A DNA stretch of 64,000 bases from Lineus longissimus (Eukaryota > Nemertea > Pilidiophora > Heteronemertea > Lineidae). The translations under genes were made by a program, and so were the position numbers. Position 1 is the first letter of the stretch; each line of letters begins with the position of its first letter. Positions 1-16,190 of the stretch are shown here, piece by piece. The stretch lies in assembly GCF_910592395.1 (NCBI RefSeq), contig NC_088326.1, forward strand, positions 315,001 to 379,000, read 5' to 3'. Under the pieces are notes generated by a model. The model ran no database searches. It was not told where the DNA came from and worked only from the letters and a program-made list of their open reading frames with translations.

Positions 1-231
1 GTCGATGATGATGATGATTATGATGATGATGACGATAACAACAACGTTTTGGAAACCAAACGAATGTCACAACAAAATTGGCAACTAAAACAATAGCCAT
101 GATATAAACCGTCTTTGTCTCTTCAACTTGAACATGAGCTGCCATGTTCTTCTGAGACAGACCCATCTTCATGTACATACCAGGAGGCACTTCACCCTTT
201 AATGGAGGACAACAGTCAACATCATAATGGT
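1..231 (-). CDS. Partial candidate exon with a membrane helix, cut by the window edge
   Basis: On the minus strand a frame is open from about 231 to the window edge, following an AG at 232-233 that could be a splice acceptor; an in-frame TGA sits just upstream, so the piece must start by splicing or at an internal Met. It reads as a Cys-Pro/Gly stretch (CCPPLKGEVPPGMYMKMG), a short polar part, then a hydrophobic segment of about 18 residues (YIMAIVLVANFVVTFVW) followed by basic and cysteine residues and a His-rich run made by the GAT microsatellite at 1-45. The positive-inside pattern fits a single-pass membrane protein. I do not recognise the family, and the acceptor is pyrimidine-poor, so this is a candidate only. 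Confidence 0.3.
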
Positions 232-445
232 CTCAGGAATACCTACCTACTAACTTACTTCAGCCCTTAGCTCTTCTCAGAGCCTAGGCCGCCAGCAACT
301 TTCCTCCACCGAAATCTCAGGAGTACTGTAGTGTTCCCAAACAAGTTAAGAGTTAGCAAGCTCTATCAAGAACTAAACTTGTGAGGAGGAAAGGGAGGGC
401 CAGATAAAGATAATGTGAGGCCCTGCAGGTGGGGGATTAAAAGTA

Positions 446-4750
<4,305 letters not shown>

Positions 4751-5629
4751 GGCTATGGGTTAACCTTAACAGTCTACGGGATTAAGTCATGAGTAGGGAT
4801 CAGGGTAGGGAGTAACGGGCGTTTTGTTTGGTGTCAAAATGAAAAATCAGGGCAACTGTCCGCCATGTTGGTGACCAGACCTTCACGTTAGAGGTCTGCT
4901 CGAAAATTGGGAGCTGTTAAAAAACTTCGAATTTATGATAAAATAGTTATTTTTCTGACATGATAATATCATAGATAAAGTCATTAGTTATTCCCAGAAA
5001 TCCTGTTGGAATTGATCAAGGGAAATACAGTTTATTTTGCAATATAAACACTAAGTTACCAACGACGAATTTCCATGAGGTGCTCTTTTGAGTTTCATGC
5101 TGTATGCTTGTAATGTACATGACACAGTCAGTTTAGCGTTTTTGACACAATTTCAACCGATTCTTAGCAAAAAAGGAGGTTTTCACGCATCAACAAACCG
5201 AGAACGCAACCTCTTAGTAAATAGTCAAGAAAATGTAAGCAGACTTGTCGGTGCAAATGCACTGGTTATGGTGTGTGGTCTTTAGTACACGTGCACTGAG
5301 TGGTCTTGAATACAAAGACCATATATCTAAGACCTCATATCAAAGACCTCATATCAAAGACCTCATATCAAAGACCTTAATCAATAAGACCCTCACTTGA
5401 AAGAAGACTTCATGCCTATGTTTAGGGAAGAAATCCACGTAGAGAGAATTTTTGTGCCATGATGGAGTTTTTTGTTACGTCAACAGGTGTGTCATCACCA
5501 ACCGTTACCACTTGTGGGTCTCGAGACCCCATGATATGGATGATCTAAAGGGGTTCCAATACCAAAGGATTTGGAGTGCATGTAGAAAAAGCAACATGCA
5601 TTTACTTTTTTGCCAAATTCCTGTTTCAG
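4751..5629. promoter_or_regulatory. Shared upstream region of TTC39 and GEMIN7
   Basis: This is the divergent interval between two head-to-head genes. It holds no convincing coding exon. A YY1-like sequence (CCGCCATGTTGG, 4859-4870) lies about 110 bp upstream of the TTC39 ATG, a place typical for YY1 sites near housekeeping start sites. A small tandem repeat lies at 5311-5377. No TATA box was assigned. Treating it as a bidirectional promoter is inference from gene orientation. Confidence 0.4.
5311..5377. repeat. 14-bp tandem repeat, about 4-5 copies
   Basis: Unit resembles ATCAAAGACCTCAT; the central copies are identical and the outer ones degenerate. It lies about 270-330 bp upstream of the GEMIN7 start codon. 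Confidence 0.85.
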
Positions 5630-5642
5630 AATACGGTGCAAA

Positions 5643-5924
5643 ATGGAAGATGAAGCAATTGGTATCGACAAAGATAATCAGAGCGCGAGATCATTTCTTC
5701 GGGAACGTTTCCTACGAGCAGTGACGGGACTCTCAGGCAAACCCATCGAAGCGTCCATGTATGAAAAAAAGACCGTTTACGCAATGTTTGGGTCATGTGA
5801 CATTGAATTCCAGCATCTTCAGGTGACGGACTTGGCAACTCCTATGGGTATGATGCCTGACGCTTTGTTACGGACGTCAGATGTTTTGTCCCTCAAAGTT
5901 CACCTTGACCCAATAAAACAGTGA
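5643..5924 (+). CDS. GEMIN7: Gemin7 homologue (SMN complex subunit)
   Basis: An uninterrupted 93-residue frame. Gemin7 is an Sm-fold protein that pairs with Gemin6 in the SMN complex, which loads Sm rings on spliceosomal snRNAs. The body matches the family along its length: LRERFLRAVTGLSGKPIE, then YAMFGSCDIEF, then the signature LATPMGMMPDALLRTSDVLS near the C terminus. A polypyrimidine tract and CAG acceptor end at 5629, so the coding region probably lies in one exon preceded by a 5' UTR exon that I could not place. The ATG at 5643 is chosen because it is the first after that acceptor; an upstream in-frame ATG (5610) lies before the acceptor. Human Gemin7 is longer at the N terminus by a poorly conserved stretch. 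An AATAAA lies at 6124-6129. Confidence 0.9.
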   Translation: MEDEAIGIDKDNQSARSFLRERFLRAVTGLSGKPIEASMYEKKTVYAMFGSCDIEFQHLQVTDLATPMGMMPDALLRTSDVLSLKVHLDPIKQ

Positions 5925-6452
5925 TACCTTATTTCCATGGGAACATCTTGAGGTGCTAGGATATTGAAATTAGGTCCAAGTCCAGAAAGAAAGAGATAGG
6001 CCTGCACATCCGGACTAGTAATTAACAGTGAAAGTTACACTACAAGAATAGTGTTGTTTATGCAAAACTGATGTTTTTTATTTCGTTGTGTTATAACTGC
6101 ATTTAGATGAATATATTTGAAGAAATAAATGTTGTTGATATGAAATTCAGTTAGTTCTTCGTCGCCTTTTTGGCTATCAAGTATCTCTCCCACTCCCAAT
6201 GAGAGTCTGGATTGCCCATAAACAAAAGGGAGTAAGCCCGGCCCCATTATTTTAACTTGTTTGTTGTTCATGGGTGTTATGTCAGCTTCAGAAGACATGA
6301 TCATCAAAATTTCAAATAGTCGTTGCCCGGCTCTGATACCTCTGTCCAATCCTTAGGATCTCTTAGTGCAAGTATCATAGATGCTTAAGAATGGTGACAA
6401 AATATATTGATAAAATAACGGAAGGAAAAAAGGAGAAAAAGGAAAATGTGCG

Positions 6453-6524
6453 TTCCCACACCGGGAATCGAACCCGGGCCGCCTGGGTGAAAGCCAGGAA
6501 TCCTAACCACTAGACCATATGGGA
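6453..6524 (-). tRNA. tRNA-Glu (anticodon TTC)
   Basis: On the minus strand a 72-nt cloverleaf is visible: acceptor TCCCATA pairing with TGTGGGA, D-arm with A-box-like TGGTCTAGTGG, anticodon arm CCTGG-CTTTCAC-CCAGG with anticodon TTC, and T-arm CCCGG-TTCGATT-CCGGG (B box GGTTCGATTCC). The sequence is nearly identical to the usual metazoan tRNA-Glu. A T-run follows within about ten bases of the 3' end and can end pol III transcription. No intron. It lies between GEMIN7 and PDCD2L, antisense to both. Confidence 0.95.
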
Positions 6525-6942
6525 TTGCTGAAGTCTTTGCGTGAAAAATAATTACTTATTGTACTCGATCGAGGCAGCGCTCTTCGCCACAAAATCAATG
6601 ACGTATTTCGCAATCACTTCTCCACAAGTGCTAAAATTTGGACGTTTCGGAGCAGAAAAGGTTCGAATACACTAAGTTTCCAATCTTATTTTCAGTAGAA
6701 ACCGGTGTACGTTATAGGTAATGTGATGACAAAGATAAATGATACCTTTCAATTGCAAGTTTTCGTTGAAAACCCGTAGAATCTGTTCTTTATCTGCTGA
6801 GGTTTCACCAATAAAATAGAGAGGTTGCGCAACGTCTCGACGGGATCTGGGACGTCGAATAGCAGGTTACGCACAACCACCAGTCGCTGCCTATTGTCTT
6901 CAATTATCATGCCTTGATCACTTTTCTTCTTATTTCAGAAAG

Positions 6943-9389
6943 ATGTCAGTCCTGCTTGGCGTGTGTGACCAACCAGTAGCTTGTGAGGATGAAACCGTGT
7001 CATCTGTGACAGCGTTCACCAATAAGATCGGTGGCCAGCCGGTAAGTATCAGGAAACAAAGGCTTTGAATCATGCTTCTGATCAACTTGATAACTTGCGT
7101 TAGGTTTTAAATGATTTCAAAAAAGATATCAAATCAGAGCAGGATTTGAGGTGGGGTCTTTTTCAGTGAGAGCCAAAGACCTGCTTGGCTATAGTATAGT
7201 AATAGATGTGTAAAAGCAGTCTGTCCCTTAGTAACAGTTTGTGATTTACCTCAAACCACTTGACTACATCAATAACTCTTTTCTGCAGGATTTCTATGAC
7301 TACAAGTTTGCTATTCCATCATGCCCTCTTTGTGGAAAGCCCATGCTGCTGATCTTACAACTCTACTGCCCATTGGATGACTCGCGATACGATCGCACCA
7401 TCTATGTGTTCACGTGCTCAGCTCCTAGTTGCTGGAGTAAGGACAGATGGTAAGAACTGGCTGCCTTCTCTCTTCACTGGATGATGAGTTCAGATACTCC
7501 ATGGGCTGTCTTCTCTCTTCACCTGATGATGAGTTCAGATACTCTTGTGATTGAAGTTCTTTTCAATTTGTAGCATGGTGGCAAGAAATATACTCAGCCT
7601 GATGGTCTAAAAAGCTATTAAAGATCAAAATGACTAGAGCTTTAATATTCTAAGGATTTTTCACATTCCATTTTCAGTTGGAAAGTGATTAGAAGTCAGA
7701 AGCTGTCAATGATTCAACGTTCAGAAAGCAAACCAGCAAAAAGAGACGTCGAAGACAACTGGTGTGACTCGGCCGACGACTGGGGAGAGTCTGCTGATAC
7801 AGTTGCCATGGCAACTGTCGATTCAAATACAGATATTTGGGACGTTGGTGAGGATAATTGGGGTGAGACAGAGGAGGATGAAATAGCCCCGCTGGAAAAA
7901 TCGGACACTCTCGAACTGTGTGAATCTAGTTTGAAAGATGACTTTGTTGTAACTAACAGTGCAGACAATGGCTTTGAACTGAGCAAATCTGACCCAGACC
8001 CAAAACGTTGTGACCTTGACATTGATTTCAAACAGATGAATGTTGGTGACGATCTAGAAAGCTCTGCAATGGATGGCATTGTCCCAAATCACTGCCAGCC
8101 GGAAGACGTTGCTATGGAGACGTGTAAACAGAGTATTCTGTGGAACATTTTGAAGCGCGACGATGCCGAGGTCACAACTCTTCCACCGTCAGTGCCACAT
8201 CGGGAGAACACTGAAGTGAAATCACTTGTTGCGTTTTATCTGTCTGCTTTTGAGGAACCGAAATCTGCCGTTACAGAGGATAAGCATATTCAGCGGCTGA
8301 TGAATGATTATTCAAGAAGAGAGGGATGTGACTTTGAGAGGATGCTGGATGAGTCTGACAGGTATATCTCATTTCATTCCCAGTCCTAAAGTGTCATTTC
8401 CTGATCCTCTTCTTGGTGGCAGCATCCCATTGAAGGGCAGTAGAAACATCAGTGCCTGTAACCTCCAATATAGTCTTGTTGGTTATTCATGACTGTGACA
8501 ACCCATGCCCCTATTTGTGCACTCTCATCATCAGAAGATTATCAGTTTGACCTCCTAGCTCCTTCCTAGAGTCCCCCTTAAAGCTGTGTAACTTCTTTTT
8601 TCCAGTGCATCTGGTGAGAAGTATGAAAAAGCTTCTGTACGCCATGGAGATCATGTCTTCCATAAGTTTATGAAGAGAGTGTCCCTGTGTCCTCAGCAGT
8701 GTCTTCGGTGAGTGCAAGACGAGGTTTTTCTGTCTATATGAAGAAGGTCCCGCCTCCAAAACTATTTCGCCACATCTAGGAGTGCTAAGACGCCTAAGAT
8801 GCTCAGATTATAGGCTGTGCTGTTGATGATGTATCTCTTGTCCACCCCATCTCACCCTTGAAAAGTTCAAATAAGGTAAATGACGTCATTACTCATCTAT
8901 TTTAGGTATTCCTGGTGTGGTCACCCTCTGCCAATATCCAAGATGGCTGCCACCCAAACTATCCAGAGATGTTCCTGCGGCTCTGAAAGAGTATTTGAGT
9001 TTCAGCTCATGCCTGCGCTGGTGAACTTACTGAAATATTCGGCAGAAGCGCACACAGGTAAGATTTCCACAAAATGGCCAAAATCTTCGAGGGTTAACTC
9101 ATTTAGTTGTTGTTTGTCAACAGCATTTGAAGAGATGTTGAACTGTGCAGTTTTGCATATTACATGGACTTATCACACAATAGTACAAATGGTTCCAAAC
9201 CAACCATTTAAACTGTTCAAATATTCCCATTCATTCTCCTTTCACTTTTCAGACTCAGCACCTCCAGTGGAGTTTGGGACCATCCTAGTCTTCACTTGTC
9301 CTCAGAGCTGTTGGAAGGAGGGAGACAGCATGCAAGAGGAGGCGATCATTGTACAGGCTGATCCTGATCAGCATCTGTTCAAGTGCTGA
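6943..9389 (+). CDS. PDCD2L: Programmed cell death 2-like protein
   Basis: Six exons join in frame: 6943-7041, 7289-7449, 7678-8361, 8606-8707, 8906-9057, 9253-9389, giving 444 residues. The N-terminal part has the family start (SVLLGVCDQPV, then NKIGGQPDFY) and the Cys pairs CPLCGKP...LYCPLDDSRYDRTIYVFTC. The C-terminal part holds FHKFMKRVSLCPQQCLRYSWCGHPL, a CSCG knuckle, EFQLMPALVNLL and the ending EFGTILVFTCPQSCW...EEAIIVQADPD. There is no MYND finger, which separates it from PDCD2. A long acidic, poorly conserved linker (exon 3) joins the halves. PDCD2/PDCD2L proteins escort the ribosomal protein uS5 and act in 40S maturation and export. AATAAA at 9675-9680 marks a likely 3' end. Intron 2 contains a 45-bp duplication. 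Confidence 0.95.
7461..7545. repeat. Imperfect 45-bp tandem duplication in PDCD2L intron 2
   Basis: Copies at about 7461-7500 and 7506-7545 share a core with GATGATGAGTTCAGATACTC and differ at a few bases. It begins about 12 bases after the exon-2 donor. Confidence 0.85.
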
Positions 9390-10697
9390 AGGACGCTATC
9401 ACTAGCGTTGGGAAAGCTGGGGAGGGGTTGGTGTTAGAGTTTAGGAGGGACTTTGTCTTCCATGCCGTCTTCGAGGGCAAAACGATGATGTTATATGAGT
9501 TCAACAGCCCTGTACCCAGTGACATCAGATGCCAAATGACGCAAAGTAGGTTCAATGTGGCTGCGAGATGTGTTGCACCGTTATGCCATCCTTGGAAACA
9601 TATTAGCCATACTGTCAAAATTTTGATAGTGATTTGCAATGGTTTGTATTCATGCTGTGTCTGGTTGATGCACAAATAAAAAGATCTTTTACGAATCACT
9701 TTCCTCTTGGTTTTCTTCAGTCTTTATGATACAAAGTTCAATAACTATAATAGCCTATGGAGTATCTTGTCTATAAAGCAACCCCCAGATGTTGTCCAAG
9801 ATACACAAGATGAGCTCCTTGAGGAAGAGTTGTCTTGGTTGCACAGTCAAATGGAAGTTCTACCGAAGGCAGAAGGGTCCCGATTTTCCAGAGAACCTGT
9901 CTATGGCTAAAACGAGGCAGGAGCCAGGTTTAAGCTGTCAATTTGTTCCACGAGAAGTGACTCGAGAAGATCGCTTAATGGTCTAGTTTTTTCAAGATGT
10001 TTGAATCTGTCCATGCAATGAAATCAACAGACAATGTCATAATCTTCATAAAATTTTATTGTGAAATTCGTCAAAATTGACAGAACAGTACACAAAACAA
10101 TGGAACTTCACCTATAGTTACTATAATGGTTTTATAAATACATTGAGAGCTGACCTGAACTGATGGGCTCATAACTTGCACAGGTTAAAATGGATTTTGG
10201 TTCAAAAACAAGATGAATCAAAGTCTGCCATTTTGAAAAAAACTGCCGTTTAGGTTTAGCCTTGGAACTGCATTAGAATCATATGTTGGCAAATAAAAGT
10301 GTTTGTAACATCATACAATCACAGACAATGGTTGAGAGTAGAAAATGAAAATGAATCTCACAGTGATAATAATTTCATTCGGATATTTCTGAAGCCAAAT
10401 GATGTGACAATAAGAGCGTGTATCTCAAGACATGTGAATGTAAGGTAAAGTGGAGTAAGTCTTGTTCATATATTTCATGAAGAATTACATAAAGATGAGT
10501 CTTTTTTTATTCTTGACTCATTTTTGAGACTGTAGAGAAAATAAGCAAAGGGCAAACCTTCATGCTTTAAGATTTTTTTAAAATCCTTCAATGTATTTTT
10601 CAAAAGTTGAAGAAATGAGTTGTTCAATTACTGGGGTGGATGAAATTATAACCTCCCTTAAAATTCATTTTTGATATACCGAGGTAACCATGGTAAC
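9390..10697. other. Convergent 3' regions of PDCD2L and FKBP11
   Basis: Two genes end toward each other here. The plus-strand AATAAA at 9675-9680 serves PDCD2L, and the minus-strand AATAAA at 10055-10060 would give FKBP11 a 3' UTR of roughly 650 bases. Between them (9700-10000) short overlapping frames exist, none of which I recognise. Confidence 0.6.
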
Positions 10698-12586
10698 TCA
10701 ATGCTTCTTCTTCCCCTTCTTTTTCTCCTCTTTCAATTCTTTTTTTGATGGAGCGAGCGAGTATTTCCTATAAAGATGATAAACGATGAATCCTGCCGTC
10801 AATGGAATGAACATGACCTTCATAAAATTGAAGAATCCTTCGCCCATTGGCTTTTTTTCCACGTTGATTAGCTCCGTGTCAAACACTAAAGTGGAATCAC
10901 CTAAAAAGAAGAAAGTCTATTAGAAAATGGTCTTTCTCTTTTGAAGCTAGTAACAGACTCCCATGTATTTTTGCTTGCTGCTCCTGGCTGAAGTCCAGGC
11001 ATAACGTATCGTGGTTTTAAACTTGCACATCCTCATCCTAATCCAAGGATATGAAATTCTAACCCCTATTACTGGGACTGTATAAAATTACAAAGGTTAA
11101 ACCACTTGTTAGTGCTAAACACCTGATAGCTAAATATAGACGTCACCAGACACGTCTTTGTCTGTTTACTCACCCGGTATCATAGGTGGCCGCCCCTGTT
11201 TACCGTACGCCAACTCTGGACCAATGATTAATTTTCTTTTTTCCCTGACAAAAGAAGAATTTCTATTACTGACAGTAAAATTATTAATTGATAAAATAAC
11301 TCCCAATCCTTAAAATTACTTCTCCCAGAATAGTCATGTTCTTACTTTCACTTTTAAGAATTGTTTTCATCATTTTTTTGAAAAGTTATTTTTTAAAGCA
11401 GACGCCTCACTTACCCTACACACATTCCAACAATACCTTGTTCCCAACCTGAAAGGTAGAATATAAACCTTGAATAGGGCCTAACTGGATGAGCTAAGGG
11501 GGGGAATCCGGCGTCTCAAAGTAACTAACACGGTAGGCATATTTGGGGTACTGGGTCTTTGAAAATATTAATTTCAGATTTTGCATCAACTTATTCTGCA
11601 AAGAGGTTCATTTTCCGATTAGAACATGGTAATACATCTTGAAGCCATACAGACATTCCAAAGGATAGTATTTTGTAAACAGAGTCAAATTGTATGTTCA
11701 GAAGAAGTCGTGAACTGAACTAAAACACCTGTCACGGAACTTTACCTTGTATTACCATATTTTTTCCTAATGTGAATGAAATGGGTTCCCTTCCCTGCTG
11801 TTTAGAGGAGTCAAACACAGCACCAGTGGCCTCCAGAACACCCTGGAAACAAATATAGAAACTATTACTAGAGTCGATTTCACGAGAAAATGACCATCGA
11901 CTTTTATTTGTTGCAGGTTGGTTGTGACCTTTGACAACAGCTTTCCCTGACTGGTGCGAGAATATCTAAATATGACCTTGACGAGCATGAACTGTGACCC
12001 AGCATTCATTTGTTTGCGAGGATATCTACTCGTGACTTTGACGAGCCCTTACCGTATAATGTACAAACACCTTGTCCCCATTTGCTGCCTTCCCTGTACA
12101 AACAGCAGGTTCATGCTGGAAACAGGAAAAGACAATCTTTCATTCTAATCAACCAATCCACAATAACGCACCGCTATGGTGCTTACGAACAAGACGTCAC
12201 CTCATTTAAACTCATCATAGAGTTGAGTACAGGACTTAGAAAATCTTTAGTCGTTTCAGCAAAGCCAAAGGCAAAATAACTAGTTATATGTAAGATCGGT
12301 AGTGATCAATCACTGAGTTGTGACAGCCCAACACCGCTCCCAGCTCCTCGAATTAGATCACATTTTGACACAGGCACATTTTTGATTGTATTCAATTTTT
12401 TCCGGAACACCCTGTAGTGTGCATTTTTACATTCGCTTTGTCGACTCAAATTCATTCACTGCATGTAGTTACCTGGACAATTATTTCCAAGTTCTTTTGA
12501 TTTTTCTTGCTGAGTGATGTACCAAACAATATGCATATTAGAAAAATGATGAACAGTTGCATCGATGTGAGTGATATTTGAGGCAT
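10698..12586 (-). CDS. FKBP11: FKBP11-type ER peptidyl-prolyl isomerase
   Basis: Six exons join in frame: 12586-12473, 12115-12053, 11842-11746, 11448-11415, 11244-11174, 10900-10698, giving 193 residues. Order: signal peptide (MPQISLTSMQLFIIFLICIL...), FKBP domain with the ligand-pocket residues of the family (VFVHYTG, AVFDSS, VIQGWEQG, LAYGKQGRPP, LVFDTELI), then a C-terminal membrane helix (VMFIPLTAGFIVYHLYRK) and a Lys-rich tail (KKELKEEKKKGKKKH). The helix and tail match FKBP11 among FKBPs; FKBP7/9/10/14 instead have EF hands or repeated domains and HDEL-type ends. It should be an ER-membrane prolyl isomerase of secretory cells with a luminal catalytic domain. A further in-frame ATG at 12637 would add 17 residues before the signal peptide; I prefer 12586 because the hydrophobic core then begins close to the start. 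Confidence 0.93.
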
Positions 12587-12886
12587 ATTTGTAAAATTTC
12601 CCAAGCTCCACGTCTTGTTAAGGTTGGAATGTTTCATTGTTTACGATGGGGTATCTTTCAGTATAAAGAAAATACAACTTCGCTAAAACTAAATCTTGCA
12701 CCAATCTTACATACTAAGAGAATGGAAATGTATGTAGTAATTATTCATAATGGTATATTGTGAGAAAACAATTGCAAGATGAATAAATGACTCATTATCT
12801 AATAGCTATCACCCCTTCAAAATAGTCCAACAATTTTAGACGCTCTCTATCGGAAGAAAGATTGACTAACTGGGAGAGCCCAACGA

Positions 12887-12894
12887 TGACGTCA
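12887..12894. promoter_or_regulatory. Perfect CRE/ATF palindrome upstream of FKBP11
   Basis: TGACGTCA about 300 bp upstream of the FKBP11 start codon. In mammals FKBP11 is induced in secretory cells through XBP1/ATF6, whose sites overlap this motif, so a role in ER-stress control is plausible. Exact matches also occur elsewhere in the window, so this one could be chance. Confidence 0.35.
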
Positions 12895-14486
12895 TTTTGG
12901 AGGATTCCTCATATCAATCCATGCTCCAAACGTCGGTACTGACTATGAGAAATAGCATTCCGCGATAATGAGGTCACTGCAGCTGCTGCCCTCTATTTCC
13001 CCATCGCTTAATTACAGGCAATGTCGGACAAACATGCGGTTTCGTAATGGATTCAGGCTTTCTAACTAAACTAGGGCAGTTAGATTCAATCTGGCACATG
13101 TCCAAGTGTTGGAAATACTACATAATTGTTCTGAATATTTCTCACTCTGACTCTATGGTATCAGTCATGCTAAAAACAATGCAGGGTCAAAGATAATGGA
13201 CTTTGAAATAAGCTCAAATGCGTAGAAATAAGTGTCGATGTCCGATCGCACGTGACTAAAACGTCATCAATACCTTATTCAAATGACCTTGTGAGCTATA
13301 AATAGTAACGTCGCGTAATGCAATTCAACGAGTGTATGTAATTTTCGTCATTACGGGCTGAAGACCGGGAGATTGATATCATTATCAATATCTTGCTGAT
13401 TTCTAGTTACTATACATGTAATGATTATCTGAGTATTCGGAACCGACCGTCAGTAACTCCCATCTTGTTATGAATGAAACCCGCCAATGAAATCAAAATG
13501 TTCGGATTAGAGCAAAAATTGGAATAATGAAAAGGGGAGGACAAATTTGGTTGTGTTTGATTACCGGTACTCATCAATATATTCGATTCCTGACTAGCTT
13601 CGACGCACTGCCATTCCGGTGAGACCCCTATAGGCGACTTTGTGCAACTTTACCTTGCCTACCTGGCTCCTGCCTATAGTCTAGCTCCCTTTAACATATG
13701 AAATCTCCCCTCCTTAGAAAAAGCAGTTGTTGGCAAACACAGGTAAATCAGTGGTGAGAACCTTCGAACTAACAGGTAGGCCTACAGGCAGTGGCATTCT
13801 GAGATATTGCAGAGATCATGGTGTATCTTTATCAATACTGAGGCAGGGGGTCTGCAGAAGAAACAAGAGCATTACAACGAGTTTCTAAATTTCATTTTTC
13901 CTCTCAGTTGATACAGGCTGATTGGTGTTGGAATGTCCGCCTCCAGCATTGAGAAAGGTAGTCATTCATTCCCCAAGTTCACGGTTATAGAGTTCACATT
14001 CTCACATCGTGTCACTCGTACTCACCCGAATCAGATGAGATGACCCCTCCCCTCTCCTACTACAAAAACAGCGAGAATCATCATCAGAATACCTTTGAAA
14101 TCACAACAGTGAAATCACATTGATGATGTTATAGGATCGTTAAGACCTTGGGAATGATGTTCAAACGCGAATTAACACTAGGCTTAAACTATTTGTGATT
14201 GGAATCGTTTTTGCTTCTCGTGGGTCGGATTTCAAAGAAGTACAACCAACATCTATGATTCAATTTGCTATGAAAAGATGTTTGACGCTTGTGAATATGC
14301 CGGCATAACTTGGATTTGACGTTTGTTCATTCACAGTATCTCCGGATGCTGAGTGCGGGTAAGTAGGAAATATTATGCGATGTCGAAGTACAACTTGCCG
14401 CGAACTGTGAATCCATGCCAGGAGTTTTCATATTTCTTAAAGGGACAATATAGATACGAGTCTCTAGGTGCTGATTTTCCTAAATT

Positions 14487-14530
14487 TCATCATCGTCGTC
14501 GTCGTCATCATCATCATATCATATCATTAT
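14487..14530. repeat. Mixed trinucleotide microsatellite (TCG then TCA)
   Basis: A run of CGTCGTCGTCGTC passes into CATCATCATCAT and then interrupted ATCAT units. Confidence 0.85.
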
Positions 14531-15990
14531 CAATATTTCCGGCATTACCCTATTCGATTTTTGCCGGAGGTATGGTGTGCACTATAAGACCACTCTACGT
14601 CCACTAATATGTGGCATCTTTTCGAATTATCCACAGACTGGTACTTTTCATATGTTGATTTTATCCACGAATGCTTGAACGCTGAAATGAACATTAGCCT
14701 AAGGTTGATTGCATTCTCAGATCCGCACTGACTTAAAACTGTCGAAACCATTCTCCTACGCAATCTCATGAACTGCAATTCAAGTAACTCTGAACACAAA
14801 ACAGACAAACTCTTACAGGTAGAATGTGCTCGTGTCACTCTCCCTTTTCACTGGGGGGTCATTTTCAACTTTGTAAATTGGGTATAGGGTGTCGCTTCTC
14901 ACACTAGGGGTCGTGTTAAATGTTGATAAAACCCCCAGGAACGCTCTTGTTTCATTAACGCCAACAAGGTATAGTTGGAGCTCAAGGTCGAAAAGAAATG
15001 GATCCTCGGGGGAAAAAAGAAACATAGTTTTATTCTTAACAGCCAGGTGGCATTTGAGGTTTTGGGTCGCGTTGAGTATCTCGGAATTCTATGCACGACG
15101 GAGATTTTTCTGACTGCATGTGACAACGTTGGCATGAGTTTTTCTTCCTTTGAATGATCGATCGGTCGGGTCCTTTTATTCTTTTGATCTTCATTTTCTC
15201 CTCATTCTGTACATGATTATACCCAAAATCATTGCATCCGGGGTCATGTCTACTTTACTTCACACAGCCCGATGCAAGCGTTGACGGAAAATCGGAAATG
15301 TTTGAGCTGAGATGACGGGAGTTGCGTGAAAAATGTTTCCGATCGACGTCAGACATTAGTGAGGTTTAGCAGGCTACTTTTCTACTCACGTTGTACGTTT
15401 TCGCATTACGTTTGTTGTGATGTGAGCATGTGGTAGCATTTTTCTTCTCCGAGTATGTGCCGATTGTTAAAGATATTGGTAGGTAAGCAAAGGCTATTCC
15501 AGAGCCCCTGTTGATATAACAACAGCTTACCATTCTAAACAAAGATCCTGCTTTGAAGTTCATCGCCAGCAACGGCGGTACCATGATTACCTCAGCACGC
15601 GTACATAGCATTCAAGCATATCGGTTAGCTTTCAGTCGCTAGCTTACATCGCTCATGTCAGCAACTCAATGGATTGTACCTAGCATTTCGGACACGTACT
15701 GTTAAGGTTTTAAGGTAGGAATGGCTTCTATTCTCTTCAGCTTTATCTGTTTCAGTAAAAGACAATTCCGCCCTTTTTCTAGCATCAGTTCTCAGTCCTG
15801 TCATGAACCATCCACACAATCATGTTTAAGCCACCGTTTCACCGCGCGGAGTCTCAAACGATTCTGATCTCGGACATTCTCGTATATCAGTGGTTCTTCC
15901 CAGTTGTCAAGTAATTGTCCAGGCCCCCATCCGTGGTCACATGTATTGATAATGTAAGCTAAATGATGAAGGATGTCACCCGTATTCCTC

Positions 15991-16190
15991 CGAAATTTTC
16001 AAAGCCAAAATTCTTTTGGGACTGATGATGTTTCTTCATTTTGAGCAGAAAAAAAACAAGTGAAAAAAATATTTGGACTTAGAAATTTTTTCATCCTTCA
16101 GAGTTGAATTTTTTCATAATTTCAAAACTTCTGAAAAATTTTGAAAGCCGAAATTTTTTTGGGACTGATGATGGTTTTTCTTCATTGAAA
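15991..16190. repeat. Imperfect direct duplication, about 55 bp, 145 bp apart
   Basis: About 15991-16045 and 16135-16190 share GAAAGCC(G/A)AAAT-type starts followed by TTTTGGGACTGATGATG and TTTCTTCATT. The sequence between is A/T rich and contains further partial pieces, so this may be the remains of a longer tandem array. Confidence 0.75.

Noticed and set aside
8880-9389. Single 169-codon frame across the end of PDCD2L
   Set aside because: It reads through an intron (9058-9252). The spliced form fits the PDCD2L family on both sides.
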